Assembly: GCA_001724245.1 (NCBI GenBank)
Contig: MEDX01000005.1
Coordinates: forward strand, 1-64,000
Origin: Fonticula-like sp. SCN 57-25
Lineage: Eukaryota; Nucleariida; Rotosphaerida
DNA: 64,000 bases
Direction of reading: 5' to 3'
The notes under the pieces were generated by a model. That model searched no databases. It saw only the letters and a list, made by a program, of their open reading frames with translations, and was not told the origin of the DNA. The translations under genes were made by a program, and so were the position numbers. Below, piece by piece: positions 44,724-55,831 of this stretch (position 1 is its first letter; every line of letters starts with the position of its first letter).

Positions 44724-45027
44724 GGATTTTTGATTGCGTGTACGATAGCGTGTACGAGTGTCTGAATAATGCTTCATGTACTACTACTATGGATAATGTT
44801 ATTTATTGCTGTTGTTTTACGGTGAGGCTGCGGCCGCCGACATGGTGTATCTATTGATGACTGAATGAATATGCGGCATAACCTGAAATGAATGCATGTC
44901 AAACGAAACACACGCACGTGTCGCACGTAGAGGACCATTAATGGAGGCAAGAATGGATTCGTTGCAAACACAATAGAGAAATGTAGAGATAACGATTGAA
45001 TACCGATTGATTATCACGACAACGATC
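44724..45027. other. Convergent spacer
   Basis: 3' flanks of the unknown gene and the SurE-like gene. Nothing recognised. Confidence 0.4.
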
Positions 45028-46564
45028 TTACGCGCGCGACTTGAACATGCTGCGCCATGCATCGTCGTCCATTCTGGCGTGCTCAAACGCGGCGGCCAGC
45101 GGCGTCACGCTGATCTCCTTCCTCGCGAGCGCCCACGCGTCGGTCCCGTCGCTCGCCTCCGTCGAAAGAAGGCGCGTCACCTGCGACGTGAAGCGGTACT
45201 GCGGCGCGGCGTCATCGCCATCCTGGTTCGCCTGCGCAAACAGAGATCCGTATCTGTGATGACGTCAGTCATGATGAAAATCAGAAGAGGGACGCACTGG
45301 TTCCGCAGGATGGACGTGCGATGGACCGGGAGCGTGGCAGCGTCCACACCGGGGAAGACGGGCACGTTGATGTTAAAGAGGTCGACGCCCGCGGGCCAGT
45401 TGTGCCACAGGCGGTGGATAAGGTCGACCGACGCGCGGCAGGCTTCAACAACATCCCTGTGCAAGAAAGGAAAAGCAAAGGAGAACAGCGTGTTAATATC
45501 AGGCCAAGTACGGATAACATGCCGTGTCCAGCAAGCACAAAAAACACCAATATATCTGCGTCAAGCAAACTGATACAAAACGCGACAAAACAAACACTTG
45601 ATATACAGCTGCTACACATGTCTGCGCCGCTGTTTCGCACCTTTCGGTGTACCCGACCTCCTTGTACATTGCAAAGCTGATTGCGATCGCGCGCTTGCCG
45701 CACAGCGCGGCCTCCATCGCGCCGCCAATGGTGCCCGACGCAAGCGTGAAAATGCTAGAGTATGGACAATGGCATGAATCAAGGCCATTCACCTGATCAG
45801 TTTGCGGTTTCGTGATCACAGCGATGCGCACGATGCAGAATTGCGACCAAAGTTGGGCCCGCTGATGACGAGGTCAATGTCCTTGTCCTTGAGCATGTGG
45901 AAAAGCGCAATGTTGACGCACGTGGCCGGCGGCGCGTCGAGCAACGTCATGACGGTGCCCTCGGTCACCTGATTGGACGCAGCAGCAGCAGCAGCAGCAG
46001 CCTCGTCCGCGAGCGGACGCCCGTTGCCGCCCGCCTCCGGCGCATCCGCAATGTCTGTGCTGATGTGATCCGCCATTGTACTGAGCGTGCTCGTCGTATT
46101 GGCCGGGTCTATTACGTGGTGCCCCGTCCGCGGCCGCTTATTGGCCGCCTCGCCGTCGTTCGCGGAAGCTGCCGGGTGGTCGGCCGTGATGGCCTCGTCG
46201 CTGCAGCGATAGTAGCTCGTCGACACTACGTTGCGGACCTGGTGCGCTTTGCTGATCCACGACTGCTGGTGCCGGGGGACGCACACAAAGCGGCGCTCGC
46301 GCAGGGACGACACGAGGGAGGGCGACGCGGCGGAAGAGGACAGCGAGGGGTCGGCCGTCAAAGCAGCACGAGCATTGAACTCGTCAATAGCAGCGAGAAG
46401 AGGAAGAACAAACGGCGAGTCTGATGCCGGCGGACCATCGTCGTTGGTCAGCAGTAGGGTCGGCAGTCCGCCCGCTGTGGAGCGCCGCCGTCAGTTCAAT
46501 TGCCGTGGGAGAGGGCGTGCATGGAGATGTCCGCACCAGGGGAGGACGATAGGGGACGCGACAT
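45028..46564 (-). CDS. SurE-like survival-protein phosphatase/nucleotidase
   Basis: Five exons (46564-46537, 46474-45832, 45754-45641, 45456-45298, 45253-45028), 389 residues. SurE enzymes are metal-dependent 5'/3'-nucleotidases. The metal-binding start TLLLTNDDGPPASDSPFV follows a short leader; then SGPNFGRNSAS and SGTIGGAMEAALCGKRAIAIS, and FNINVPV carry the other active-site loops. Between NDDG and SGPNFG lies an insertion, with poly-Ala (AAAAAAASN) and Ser-rich parts, making this half about twice the bacterial length. Fungal Pby1 fuses SurE to a TTL domain; here the TTL part is absent. The first exon is only 28 nt and its assignment rests on the splice match. Confidence 0.82.
45979..46001. 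repeat. (GCA)n microsatellite in the SurE-like gene
   Basis: A CAG/GCA run read on the minus strand as poly-Ala inside the SurE insertion. Confidence 0.8.
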
Positions 46565-46705
46565 TATCAGCGCGCGGGATCCCAGGGCGATGCGGCGCAG
46601 GAGATTGACCGGTATTGTCTTGAAGAAAAAAGAAAAAAAAAGAAGAGACGCTCTAGACGCGGCGTCGCTGCTTCAGACGAGACTGGGAAAGGACAGACCC
46701 CAGCC

Positions 46706-47108
46706 TCACTTTTGAGACAGAACAATGGCGAGGACAAAAAAGATCCAGACGACCAGAACAGAGATAACCACCAGCTGTGCACGAAAAGCATGTCAGTGAG
46801 GCAGCAATAAAGCGAGGAAATGTATAGAATAAGTGCGCAAAGAAGCAAAACATCCAGCCAAAAGTGTTGAATCCCACGACGCGTACCTGGACTCGCCAGC
46901 AGCTGCGCTCCCTCTGCTTCCTCTTCTCCCTTCTCGCTCTGTAGTTTGCGCTCCTCTCAAGAGCGCTCAAACGCGTATCGTCCTCGCTGTCGCTGCTGTC
47001 GCTGCTGCTTCCGTCGACGATCGCCTCAAAGCTGCCTTGAGCGTTGCCGATCTGCCGGTTGTTTGTTGTTGATCTTGCCCCTCCTTTTGCTGACGAGGTC
47101 GATGGCAT
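46706..47108 (-). CDS. Small tail-anchored membrane protein, unrecognised
   Basis: Two exons (47108-46887, 46774-46706), 96 residues. A Ser/Asp-rich segment (GSSSDSSDSEDDTRLSALER) leads to a very basic helix (ARREKRKQRERSCWRVQ) and a single C-terminal hydrophobic helix (LVVISVLVVWIFFVLAIVL) with a short SQK tail, the layout of a tail-anchored protein or small membrane adaptor. No family is recognised. The intron (GTACGC...TGCACAG) is 112 nt. Its start codon lies 7 bp inside the start of the divergent histone-fold gene if both first ATGs are used. Confidence 0.6.
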
Positions 47109-47660
47109 CGGGGTCACGTCGCGGTCTGAGCAAGGCGCCGATGCGTCGCACGCTTTCCACTCTTTCGCAAAAGAGTCTGACGCGGAGGACGGACTCGCTG
47201 CTCTACCTCAACTACGTCGCCTTTGTGCAGCGGATGGCCAAGGCGGCCGAAAGCAGCGCGGCCGCGAGGAGGGCAAAGACAATCACCATCGACGACATGC
47301 AAGCCGCGGCCAGGGTACGCACCGGGTTCGGCACAGAGCGGGCAGAGGGGCCTTGGAAGGGAGAAGAGTGTGTTTAGGAAGTGCTGGTGGGGAAGAGAAG
47401 GGACGCCTTTGTTCTTGCAAGGAAAAGGCACCATGCCGCGCTGCATGCTCGACCCCATCAGCGCGACCGTTATTGTCCCCAGCATCTGCTTTTAGTGCTG
47501 TATTCGTTTTGGGCCATTGTTTTGCTCGTTCTTTTTGTCCATTTTTGCTGCCGCATAGAGCAGACGGCGATATTCATTCCTTTACTGTGGCCATTGTCCT
47601 CTCTAACGGCCGATCCGACAATAGGAGATCCTGCCGCAGTTCAAGGCGACCACTCTTTAG
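47102..47660 (+). CDS. CENP-W-like histone-fold protein
   Basis: Two exons (47102-47314, 47625-47660), 82 residues (human CENP-W has 88). After a basic N-tail, the histone fold reads LLYLNYVAFVQRMAKAAESSA...KTITIDDMQAAAREILPQF, aligning with CENP-W (LLVHLNCLLFVHRLAEES...INKEHVLAAAKVIL). CENP-W pairs with CENP-T in the inner kinetochore. A wider NF-Y/Dpb4-type histone fold is the alternative. The intron is 310 nt and the second exon encodes only 11 residues. A second ATG at 47141 would remove the overlap with the minus-strand gene. Confidence 0.7.
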
Positions 47661-47976
47661 ATTCACACCTTGTTCCCCTACTATTTTGCATGTCCGCCTG
47701 CTTGCTGGTGCCCGTAGTCTATTGAGGCGCGCTTGACTGCCTTCCTCGTTGACGGTGTGCCCGCTGCTGACGGCGGCATGTTGTACTTGATACCGTTTGT
47801 ATTTTTTGGCGCGCTTTTTTGTGCGACTCTTTAATGTGCCCTTTCCTTTCCTTTCGGTTCCCTTTTGCGAGTATTAATGTTGAAAACGACAAAATGCTTC
47901 CTTTGTTGACGAAAATAAAGAAATGATGCCTACATGCTAATGTGCGACACGATCGCTCGCTCGTGTGCGCATAGGC
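47661..47976. other. Convergent spacer
   Basis: 3' flanks, with TC-rich direct repeats (CTTTCCTTTCCTTTC near 47842). No gene recognised. Confidence 0.4.
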
Positions 47977-48748
47977 CTACGGCTGCCACGACGGGTCGAG
48001 GGTGAACGCGTGCCTGCAAATCTTCCACTCACCGTTCTCCGACTTGCAAAACTCCCACTCGCAGAGGGCGCTCGCGAGGACCTTTGCGGGCGGCTGCTTG
48101 CCGTCAAACATGACCATGAGCGTCTTGGCGGTCGCGCAGCAGTTGCCGCGCATGTCCACGATCGGGTTCAGGCACGCATGGCGCGAGCCCGAGGAGCGGC
48201 GCAAATGGCCCTGGATAAGGTGGCGGAGCTCGTCGGAGCCGCGCGCTGCACAAAACGTTAGCTGCCAACCATCCAGGGGAAAAGCGATATCGAGAGAAAC
48301 ATACAAACGTCATAGGGCACAAAACATCAAAATAATGGGAAAAGGTGTCTCTTAAGAAAATGGAAGCAAGCAAGCAAATGTATGGGCAGCCCAATGCCTC
48401 AGCCCACCACGGTACTGTCCCCGCAAGGTTCCCTTCCCCTGTCCCATAAGGCGCACCCTGAGATCTGTTGGTGCGGAACTCGCCGTCCTTGGACCAGAGC
48501 GCAAGCCACGCCTCGACGTTCTGCGTGTCAAAGTAGTGGTAGTACCTGTTCATGACCTCCTGGATGCAGACCTTTTCGGCGGCGCACAGGGCATGGTCCA
48601 CCTGATGCTGGTCGTCATGCTGGCCCTTCGCCTGATGCACAGGGCAGGTGCGGCAGACGCCCGCCGTGCCAGTCTTTTCCTGATTCACCGAAGATGCGCC
48701 CGACGTCGCGCCGGGTTGCGTCACCGCTGACTGGGGAAACGACGACAT
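47977..48748 (-). CDS. SnoaL-like (NTF2 fold) protein
   Basis: Two exons (48748-48457, 48245-47977), 186 residues. A Ser/Gln-rich N-terminus with CRTCPVH and a His/Gln cluster (HDDQHQVDHAL) precedes an NTF2-like domain: VCIQEVMNRYYHYFDTQNVEAWLALWSKDGEFR, then RHLIQGHL, VDMRGNCCATAKTLMVMFDG and WKICRHAFTLDPSW. SnoaL-type folds include isomerases, hydroxylases and dehydratases, so no reaction can be assigned. The 211-nt intron begins GTGCGC. The first-half pattern, long helix then Y-x3-D, is typical of the superfamily. Confidence 0.7.
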
Positions 48749-49351
48749 GGATCTTTTTCCTTGCTTTGCTCAAGATCAACCGCCCGAAAAAAAGCAATCA
48801 GCGAGAAGTTGCAGCGAGGGCAGACGCAGAGAGAGAGTGTCTCAGAGACAAGCAACGCAGTGCGCGCGCAGAGGGGCACGCGCGGGAAACAAAAGGGGCC
48901 GCCGCGTCATTGTACGCTAACTAACGCGCCGCAATTAAAATTGGAATACGTAACTAGCACGTAAAGCGAGGGGGTTCCCTGCCTTCTCCTGGCCAGAATC
49001 GCTTAGCATAACAAACGCCCTGATGCACTGTCAGCGTTTGCGAAATTGATGTTTGTCATATCATACCGGTATTGGGCCATAATGAGGTGTCTAAACCCCC
49101 GTGATGGCTGCTGCAAGCAAACAATAACATTCTTGCAAAACAATTTCTTCCAATTAGCCAAATGTAATGCGAATTGATGCGATACTGGTATTATTATTAT
49201 TCAAATAATGTCTGGAACAAATAATTTACGAATGCACACAGATACTTTCTCAATGTCCCCACCGACAAAGGGGAACATAGTACATATTAACATAAAACAT
49301 TACATAAAAGCATCAAACACAAAGCAAAAGCTTTATGAATCTCTGCATTTT
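48749..49351. other. Gene-free spacer
   Basis: About 600 bp between the SnoaL-like start and the glycosyltransferase stop. AT-rich in its right half. No coding or RNA gene recognised. Confidence 0.4.
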
Positions 49352-50593
49352 TCATTCTGATAGTGCGGGCTCATTCACGCGGGGATACCTGCTGAGCCAC
49401 CCCCGGGGGTCTCCATTGAGCTCGATGGCAAGCTGGCGGTATCGCTGAAGCAAGTCGGTTCGGGCGAGAAGGAAAAGGGTGGTTGGATGATAGCTAAAGT
49501 GAACAACCAACGAACTGGTCACCGCAACACTTTCGCAGTCCTCATCCTTGGTCCATATCGCCGTCATTACATTCTCGTCATCATTGTGATACGACCCGCG
49601 GTACTGGTTCGTTGGCAGCTCGATCTTATCGACAATCTCCTTTGTCAGCGCAATAAAGTTGATTGACCAGCGGTTGTGCTTATTTTCCACGAGGTGAGGT
49701 TCCTCCGACACTCCGAGATTATGAAGCGCGATGTCGGGCGGGCCCTTGTACAGCTCGAGTCGGTCCGGTTTACGGACATTGCGCAAAAAGTTTTCGTGCA
49801 CAACAAGCGCGCACATTGGCGACCAGAAAGAACAGTTGCCATACGCGTCGTTTTCATAGTAGAAAGTCGGCAACGCTTGTTCTGCTTCCATTGGAGGGGC
49901 CTCTGCCGTGAAGGGCTTGCGCATGTCACGAGGGTCCGACGGGTACAACGGAATCATGGCGCCGTGCTTTTGGTGGAAGTTACTCAGGCGCGTGTGGTTA
50001 ATCACATTTGCCGAAAACAGACATTGCGACGGAGTGGCGTTGAGTTGCGCACTGACGAGGTCGTGAATGGCATTAGGCGACATGTAGACAATGTCATCGT
50101 CCAATTTGATGTAGACGCGCGAACTGTCGTCAAATGCCTCATATAGTGTAGTAAACGGAACAAACCGCCCATAGTCAACCATGGAATACTCTGGCGTCAT
50201 TGACACCGCCTCAGCAACGTGATTCACGACGTTATCTCGCTCGCGAAGGTTCATGAGAAACACGACATTGTCCACTACGCCACCATTCACACGCAGCGAC
50301 TTGAGCAAGTACGTGTCCAGGATCTCGAAAAAGGGGCTGCGACAGCAAAAAACAATGGCTGTCACCGCAACGTTGTCTATATCGACCGACGAACCAGAGA
50401 TCAGCGGTGAACCACCACCACCTAGCGCCATCTGCATCGACCGCCCTCCCGCGTCGTCCAGCGAAAGACCTTGAAACATCCATGCTCCATACAGCAGCAG
50501 CACTGCAATATTAAAGAGCGAGGCCACAACAAGGGGCACGCGACATTTCCTGCTAATATGCAGCCCTCCGCTGCTCGTAGTCGCGAGAACCAT
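49352..50593 (-). CDS. Type II membrane glycosyltransferase candidate
   Basis: Intronless, 413 residues from the first ATG. One N-terminal membrane helix (residues 20-40, VPLVVASLFNIAVLLLYGAW) with a basic flank on its N side predicts a Golgi-type signal anchor. The lumenal part starts TAIVFCCRSPFFEILDTYLLKSLRVNGG and has a DxD-like metal site in VYIKLDDDIVYM, several N-glycosylation sequons (NVINHT, NATPS, GNCSF) and a C-terminal VNHF-like VHFSYHP block. It resembles GT-A-fold enzymes found in fungi and protists that lack a characterised acceptor. Family assignment is moderate; specificity unknown. Confidence 0.65.
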   Translation of the reverse strand: MVLATTSSGGLHISRKCRVPLVVASLFNIAVLLLYGAWMFQGLSLDDAGGRSMQMALGGGGSPLISGSSVDIDNVAVTAIVFCCRSPFFEILDTYLLKSLRVNGGVVDNVVFLMNLRERDNVVNHVAEAVSMTPEYSMVDYGRFVPFTTLYEAFDDSSRVYIKLDDDIVYMSPNAIHDLVSAQLNATPSQCLFSANVINHTRLSNFHQKHGAMIPLYPSDPRDMRKPFTAEAPPMEAEQALPTFYYENDAYGNCSFWSPMCALVVHENFLRNVRKPDRLELYKGPPDIALHNLGVSEEPHLVENKHNRWSINFIALTKEIVDKIELPTNQYRGSYHNDDENVMTAIWTKDEDCESVAVTSSLVVHFSYHPTTLFLLARTDLLQRYRQLAIELNGDPRGWLSRYPRVNEPALSE

Positions 50594-51207
50594 ACTCACC
50601 CCTCGTCGCACGCTTCAACACACAATGGGTTCGCAGCAAGATAAAAAAGACCTCAAAGCAAATAGATTCTCTCGCTCGCTCGCACCAACCAAGCACCGGA
50701 GAGTGTGGAGAGCGTGGTATGCCACTGCCTTAGCGCCTCCCAGGCTGGGCCCGCTTCACCGCGCACTACCGCCCCACCACGGCTTTCTCGGGACTCCTTT
50801 ATGAGATGGCCTTTTTCGCCCACTTTCCAGAACATCGAATCGGGTGGGCTGTTGGGGGTACATTTCCTTTTTTGGTCAATGAAGAATAGGGAGGCGTTCA
50901 AAAATAACCCTCAGCATCAAAAGTGTCCATACACCGGTTTAGATTGTATTTCAAACATAGGAAATTGTATGATCCGAGTCTGCCGAATGAGACGAAAATC
51001 ATTTGGCAACTGTGACAAGGTTGCGGCAGTATTGTGACAGGGTAGTGGCGGGAATGCTCTGTGCTTCGCTACGGCATCGCTAGAACCGATTGACAAGCAG
51101 TTGCCGAGAAAATAGAAAACAAAGTAGCTTGTGTGCCGGTGCGATAAGTAGTAAAGGTTTGATTTTGTCGGTGGGCGTTCATCTTTGGCTCTCTGCCAAC
51201 CGGGACG
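50594..51207. other. Divergent spacer, glycosyltransferase / HECT
   Basis: About 610 bp between two divergent starts. Short ORFs here lack conserved features. Contains GTGACAAGGTTGCGGCAGTATTGTGACAGGG, a direct-repeat-like GTGACA(A/G)GG pair (51011, 51034 areas). Confidence 0.35.
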
Positions 51208-53939
51208 ATGATGATCCGCGGCCTTCCAGACGTGTGGGGTGACATTGACGACGCCCTACGTCGTGCTTCGCGAGCTCCGACCCCGCAGTTGCCGCCCGCC
51301 AAGACTGTGACCGCGACACGCCGGTCGCTGTCGTCGAGTTTGCCGTTGATTACGCCATCTGTGCCTACGAAGGCTCTGGTTGACGCGCGCGTGGAACCCG
51401 ACGCAGGCGGTCCAAGGCGGCTTCTCCAGCGCCTCTTTCCGCCGGGTATGTCACCACCCTTTGCGTGGCACCGCAAATGGCGTTCACCGGTTGCGACAGC
51501 GCATTCTGTGAGGACAGTGTCACTTGGCCAGGTAGCGCGCATAGGCGCTCGGTTGGCCCTAGTACCGTCAGCTCGTGACGTAGGAGTCGTTCAAAGCGCC
51601 CATGCCGTCCCATGTACGCACGCTTCCCGCTGACGCTCTGGTGATGTCTGACTGCCGTTCCTTTCAGTGGCATTGGATAATGCAGATATGTCGCTGCAGG
51701 ACCGCGCAGATGCTGCCGGTGCACTCATTTGGCTATATGGGGAGCCGCGGCGGCCGGTAGACCGGTGGATACTTTGGCACCTCGTCGACTGCACGCGCGA
51801 TTTATTCTCTGACCTGCGACTACTGACTGCGCTGTTGTCGACACGCTCGAGCGGATTTGTGGAATTGAAGCTTGCGGTTCTGCAGTTTGCGCGGGCTTAC
51901 GGCGTAATGTCGGGCGATGCGGCGGTAGCTGCGGCGCGGCAGCTTCAGCTTTTGCTCGAGACTTGCCGGCGTCAGGCCGTGGAAGACCCGCGAATGGCGG
52001 ACCCGTCGCTTCTTGTGACAGCCCTTGTGTGCTTGTCGGTGGTGCGCTTTTTATTTTCTTGTGATTTCGATTAGAAATACTCAATAGCGGCGGTGAATTC
52101 TAGGTTCTCGTGTTTCATCGCGCCCTATGGCTGCAGCAAGATGCGTGGACGTCCTGTATTTTAGACATCATTGAACGAATTTTTTCATTTGTGGAGATTG
52201 AAGCCGGCGTCCGGGCCGCGTTTGCCGCAATGGGCCCAGGCCCGCTGACTGTCATTGCGAACGGGGTTCGGACTATTCTGACGCGCCGCGTGACAAGCGC
52301 GGCAGATCTCACCCCGTCCGTCTTTCTCTTGTGCCACTTGCTGCAGATCATGGGCGATATCAATGAACGGCGACCGACGCCCTTGTCCGAGGGCCTCTTT
52401 GTGGTCCCGTGGCTCGCCGCGCGCACTGGCATGCTGACTCCGAGCTACGAGTTGTCGACAGCGCGCGGCAAGGCCGCCGGACTACTTTCATTCTCGCGCG
52501 TCATTGATTTCGACTCGAAAGCGGTACTGCTTAGGCGAGAGAGCGCGTACTCGATGAGCACGGCGCAGCGCGAGGCGTACCTGTACGTCAGCCGCCTCGT
52601 CGATCTTCAGCGCTCGCTGCTGCAGATGCCGCACAACCCCACAGCGACCGTGCGGCTCACGCCCGAGAAGCAGCAGCACTGCATGAACATGCTCTTTGTG
52701 CTGGACATTCGTCGTGAGCGCATCCTCATGGACTTTATCGATCAGCTCGCCCACAAGCCGGGAAACATCAGAAAGCCCCTGAAGACGCGTTTCGTAGACA
52801 GTGGCGAGGAGGGACTCGACCGCGGAGGAGTGCAGAAGGAGATGATGGCCGTTGCAATCAGGCAGTTGTTTGACCCGGACACGGGGCTCTTTGTGACAGA
52901 CGACGAGTCGCAGCTTTGCTGGTTTGATCCGGCCGCGACGAGCTCGGCATGGATGTTTTTCTACGTTGGGCAGGTGCGTTGAGAAGGGAGGCAGAGTGGA
53001 ATGGGCAGGTTTGCTTCTGTTTCACTACGTTTTCGCTTCACTGTTGGCGGTGCTTTTATACTGATTCGTTTGTCTCGCGATAGATTCTGGGCCTTGCATT
53101 GTACAATGGGATTGTTGTTGATATTCCGCTACCGTCCTTTTTCTTCTCGTCGCTTCTTCTACGTTCCCACTCGCACACGCTCGACGACCTTGCAGAGCTG
53201 TTTCCTGTGCTGGCGCGCTCGCTTAAGGCGCTCTTGGATTATGAGGGCGACGTAGAGCGCGACCTTTGCCTGACGTTTATGGCGGATGATGTGCCTCTTT
53301 GTCATGGCGGCGAAGAGCGCGCGCTCACAAATGACAACCGGGACGAGTTTGTGGATCTTTACATTGCCTACAAGCTAGAAGACGAGATTCTTCAAATGAA
53401 GGCCTCGCTCCTGAGGGGGTTTGCGCGTATCGTGGGCGACCTCGAGACGCTTTCGGTACGCCTGCCTCTACTGCTTTTATTCGTTCTCACTGTCTTTATA
53501 GCTGTTTTCACCGGCGGATCTTCGGAGGATTATGTGCGGAACAAGCCACATAGACTTTCAGCAGCTCGAGAGCGTCGCTACGTACGACGACGGCTACTCT
53601 GCTAGCCACCAAACAATTAGGTACGCCGGGCTTTGCTACATTGGTGGCTCCTTCTCTGATGCATGCTGTTATAGGGACTTTTGGTCTATTGTACATTCTC
53701 TTGACGAGGAGATGCAAAAGAAACTTTACGTCTTTGTAACGGCGAGCGCGCGCGTTCCTCCCAAGGGGATCGGTGTCGTCACATTTGTGGTCCATCGCAA
53801 CGGCCCCGACTCTGACAGGCTGCCTTCGTCGCTGACGTGCTTTGGGCGACTCCTGCTCCCCGAGTACAGTTCAAAGGATAAGCTGCGGAGGATGCTGGTG
53901 ACAGCGCTCGAGAACTATAACGGGTTTGGGCTCGTGTAA
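51208..53939 (+). CDS. HECT-domain E3 ubiquitin ligase
   Basis: Six exons (51208-51445, 51668-52041, 52104-52973, 53084-53455, 53502-53620, 53675-53939), 745 residues. N-terminal half is helical without a recognised repeat or zinc domain. The HECT domain starts near KTRFVDSGEEGLDRGGVQKE, continues QILGLALYNGIVVDIPLP and LTNDNRDEFVDLYIAYKL, and the C-lobe ends with RLPSSLTCFGRLLLPEYSSK, where Cys713 is the catalytic residue. The tail ALENYNGFGLV is the standard terminus. Overall size and HECT sequence resemble the HECTD2/UBE3A group. The exact substrate class is unknown. The join at 53455/53502 restores LFSPADLRRIMCG, which supports the model. Confidence 0.9.
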
Positions 53940-54090
53940 TTAGTTGCATGTTTCGATGGTTTGCATTGAAACACATTGTAAAACACAACGGCACCCATTG
54001 ATTAGTATTATTGTATTATTGTAACACGTTTTAAATAGATAACATATTCGCAACACTGCGCTAAAATAAGTTGTTCCCATTGGGCTACTT

Positions 54091-55715
54091 TTATGCTGAA
54101 GGAAGCATTTTGTAAGGGTTCATGATGCCGTTGGGGTCGAGCTGCTTCTTGATTGTCTGCATGAGGGACACAGCAAGCGGGCTCTTTGAAAAATGAATAT
54201 GCTGGGCTTTCATAAGGCCGAGGCCGTGCTCCGCGGAAATACTGCCCCGGACTTTCTCTGTTTTGGCATTAGAACGGACATCTGCTGTGGTAAAGGTCAA
54301 AACGCACCAACCCACTCAAAGACAAACGGCTCGATCATGTCGCTAACCTCCTTGTCGTACTTGCGCGCAAGAATGTTGAGATGCAGATTGCCGTCGCCGA
54401 GGTGGCCGTACCCGACGACCGCCATGACGCGGTCGCCCAGCCTGGTCCTCATGTCCTCGACGAGGCGGTACATGTCGGCGACGGGCACGCTCACATCGTA
54501 CTTGTGGATCCACCCGCTTTCATTCCTCATCCCTGTCGCAAGCGATTCGCGCAGCGCCCAAAAGCTGGTAATCTGCTTTTCGCTGTCGGCTACGACGCCG
54601 CTCTCCACAATGCCGTCCGACACGCGCTCTAGAAAGACGCTCAGCTTTTCTGCGTCGTGCGACGCGATCGATCCCGACGTCTCGATGAGTACGTAAAAAG
54701 GAAACGCCGCTCCGCCAAAGGGGTCTGCGTGCCCATGCTTGAACTGAATCTGTGCGCTTGAGCCGTCAAAGAACTCGCAAGCGGACAAAACTTCGCCGAG
54801 CGATGAGCGTGCAAGGCTCAGCACTTGCAGAACGCCGCTCCAGCTTGAAACGCCCAAAAGAGCAACGTTGACAGCAGCGCTGCGCGCTGGCGCAAGAACG
54901 TTCAGCCGCGTGATAACGCCCAGTGTGCCCTCAGACCCAATGAGCAGCTGTTTCAGGTCGTATCCTATATCGCAAGTGTTAGCCGCTGAAACGGACTATC
55001 GCGAGTGATTCGCACCAGTATTGTCCTTGCGCAGGCCAGTGAGGTTGTCCAAAATCGTCCCGTCCGGCAGAACAGCCTCAAGTCCCAGTACGGAGCCTCT
55101 CAGCGAGCCGTAGCGTACCAGGCGAACACCTCCGGCGTTGGTCGCCACGTTGCCGCCCACTTGGCAACTGCCCTTCGCGCCCAGGTCCAGCGGGAACAAA
55201 AAGCCGCGCTCGGCAAGGTACTGATCAGCCGCCTCAAGCACCACGCCCGCCTGAAGCTGTAAAATTCCAGAGACCGGGTCAAAGTGCTCGATCTTGTTCA
55301 TGAGGGACGTCGATAGTACGATCTCGTCAAACACGGGCACTGACCCGCCCACCAGGCCGGTGTTGCCGCCCTGCGGAACAACAGCCAAGCGGCGCTTGTT
55401 GCAGTGCGACAGAATTGAAGACACTTCTTGCGTAGTGCGCGGGCGCAGTACTACAGAGCACTGGCCGCGATACTCGTGCATCCAATCTTCGTTGTACGGC
55501 GCAACGTCATCCACCTCCGTCAACACGCCTCCGGAGCAGACGCTACGAAAGTAGTCAAGATCCCCACCTGATACGCGGGAAAAATGACTTGCACGTCGTA
55601 GTGAGGGAATGCGCTCGGAGGACAGCGGAACGGCAGACGACAGTGACGCAAGACACCGTGGAGCAGTCAACCTCGACGCCCCACGATGCGCGCGCAGCAA
55701 CATCCCCACTGTCAT
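54091..55715 (-). CDS. D2HGDH: D-2-hydroxyglutarate dehydrogenase-like FAD enzyme (mitochondrial)
   Basis: Three exons (55715-55016, 54964-54308, 54257-54091), 507 residues. Oxidises D-2-hydroxyglutarate (or D-lactate) with FAD. An N-terminal Arg/Ser/Leu-rich presequence ([16 protein letters not shown]...) suggests the mitochondrion. The FAD-binding PCMH domain has [30 protein letters not shown] and [13 protein letters not shown]. The C-terminal FAD-oxidase domain has [15 protein letters not shown] (metal/substrate His) and [12 protein letters not shown]2HGDH and D-LDH are close relatives; the SAEHGLG/AEHGIG region and length fit either, with D2HGDH preferred. ATG at 55703 is an alternative start. 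Divergent from TEN1, 116 bp apart. Confidence 0.88.
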
Positions 55716-55831
55716 GCTGTGATTCAAATGTTCGAATGTCAGTTTGCAACCACCAGTTTGCATCAAACGAGCATCAAACCCAGATCAAACCAGCATCAAA
55801 CCGTTTTTTGCTGCTTCACAGCAGGGCAGTG

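Noticed and set aside
55725-55745. TGTTCGAATGTC resembling a tRNA T-loop (box B)
   Set aside because: The stem does not pair as a T-arm and no acceptor or anticodon arm could be folded around it; it lies in the TEN1/D2HGDH promoter. No tRNA could be supported anywhere in the window.
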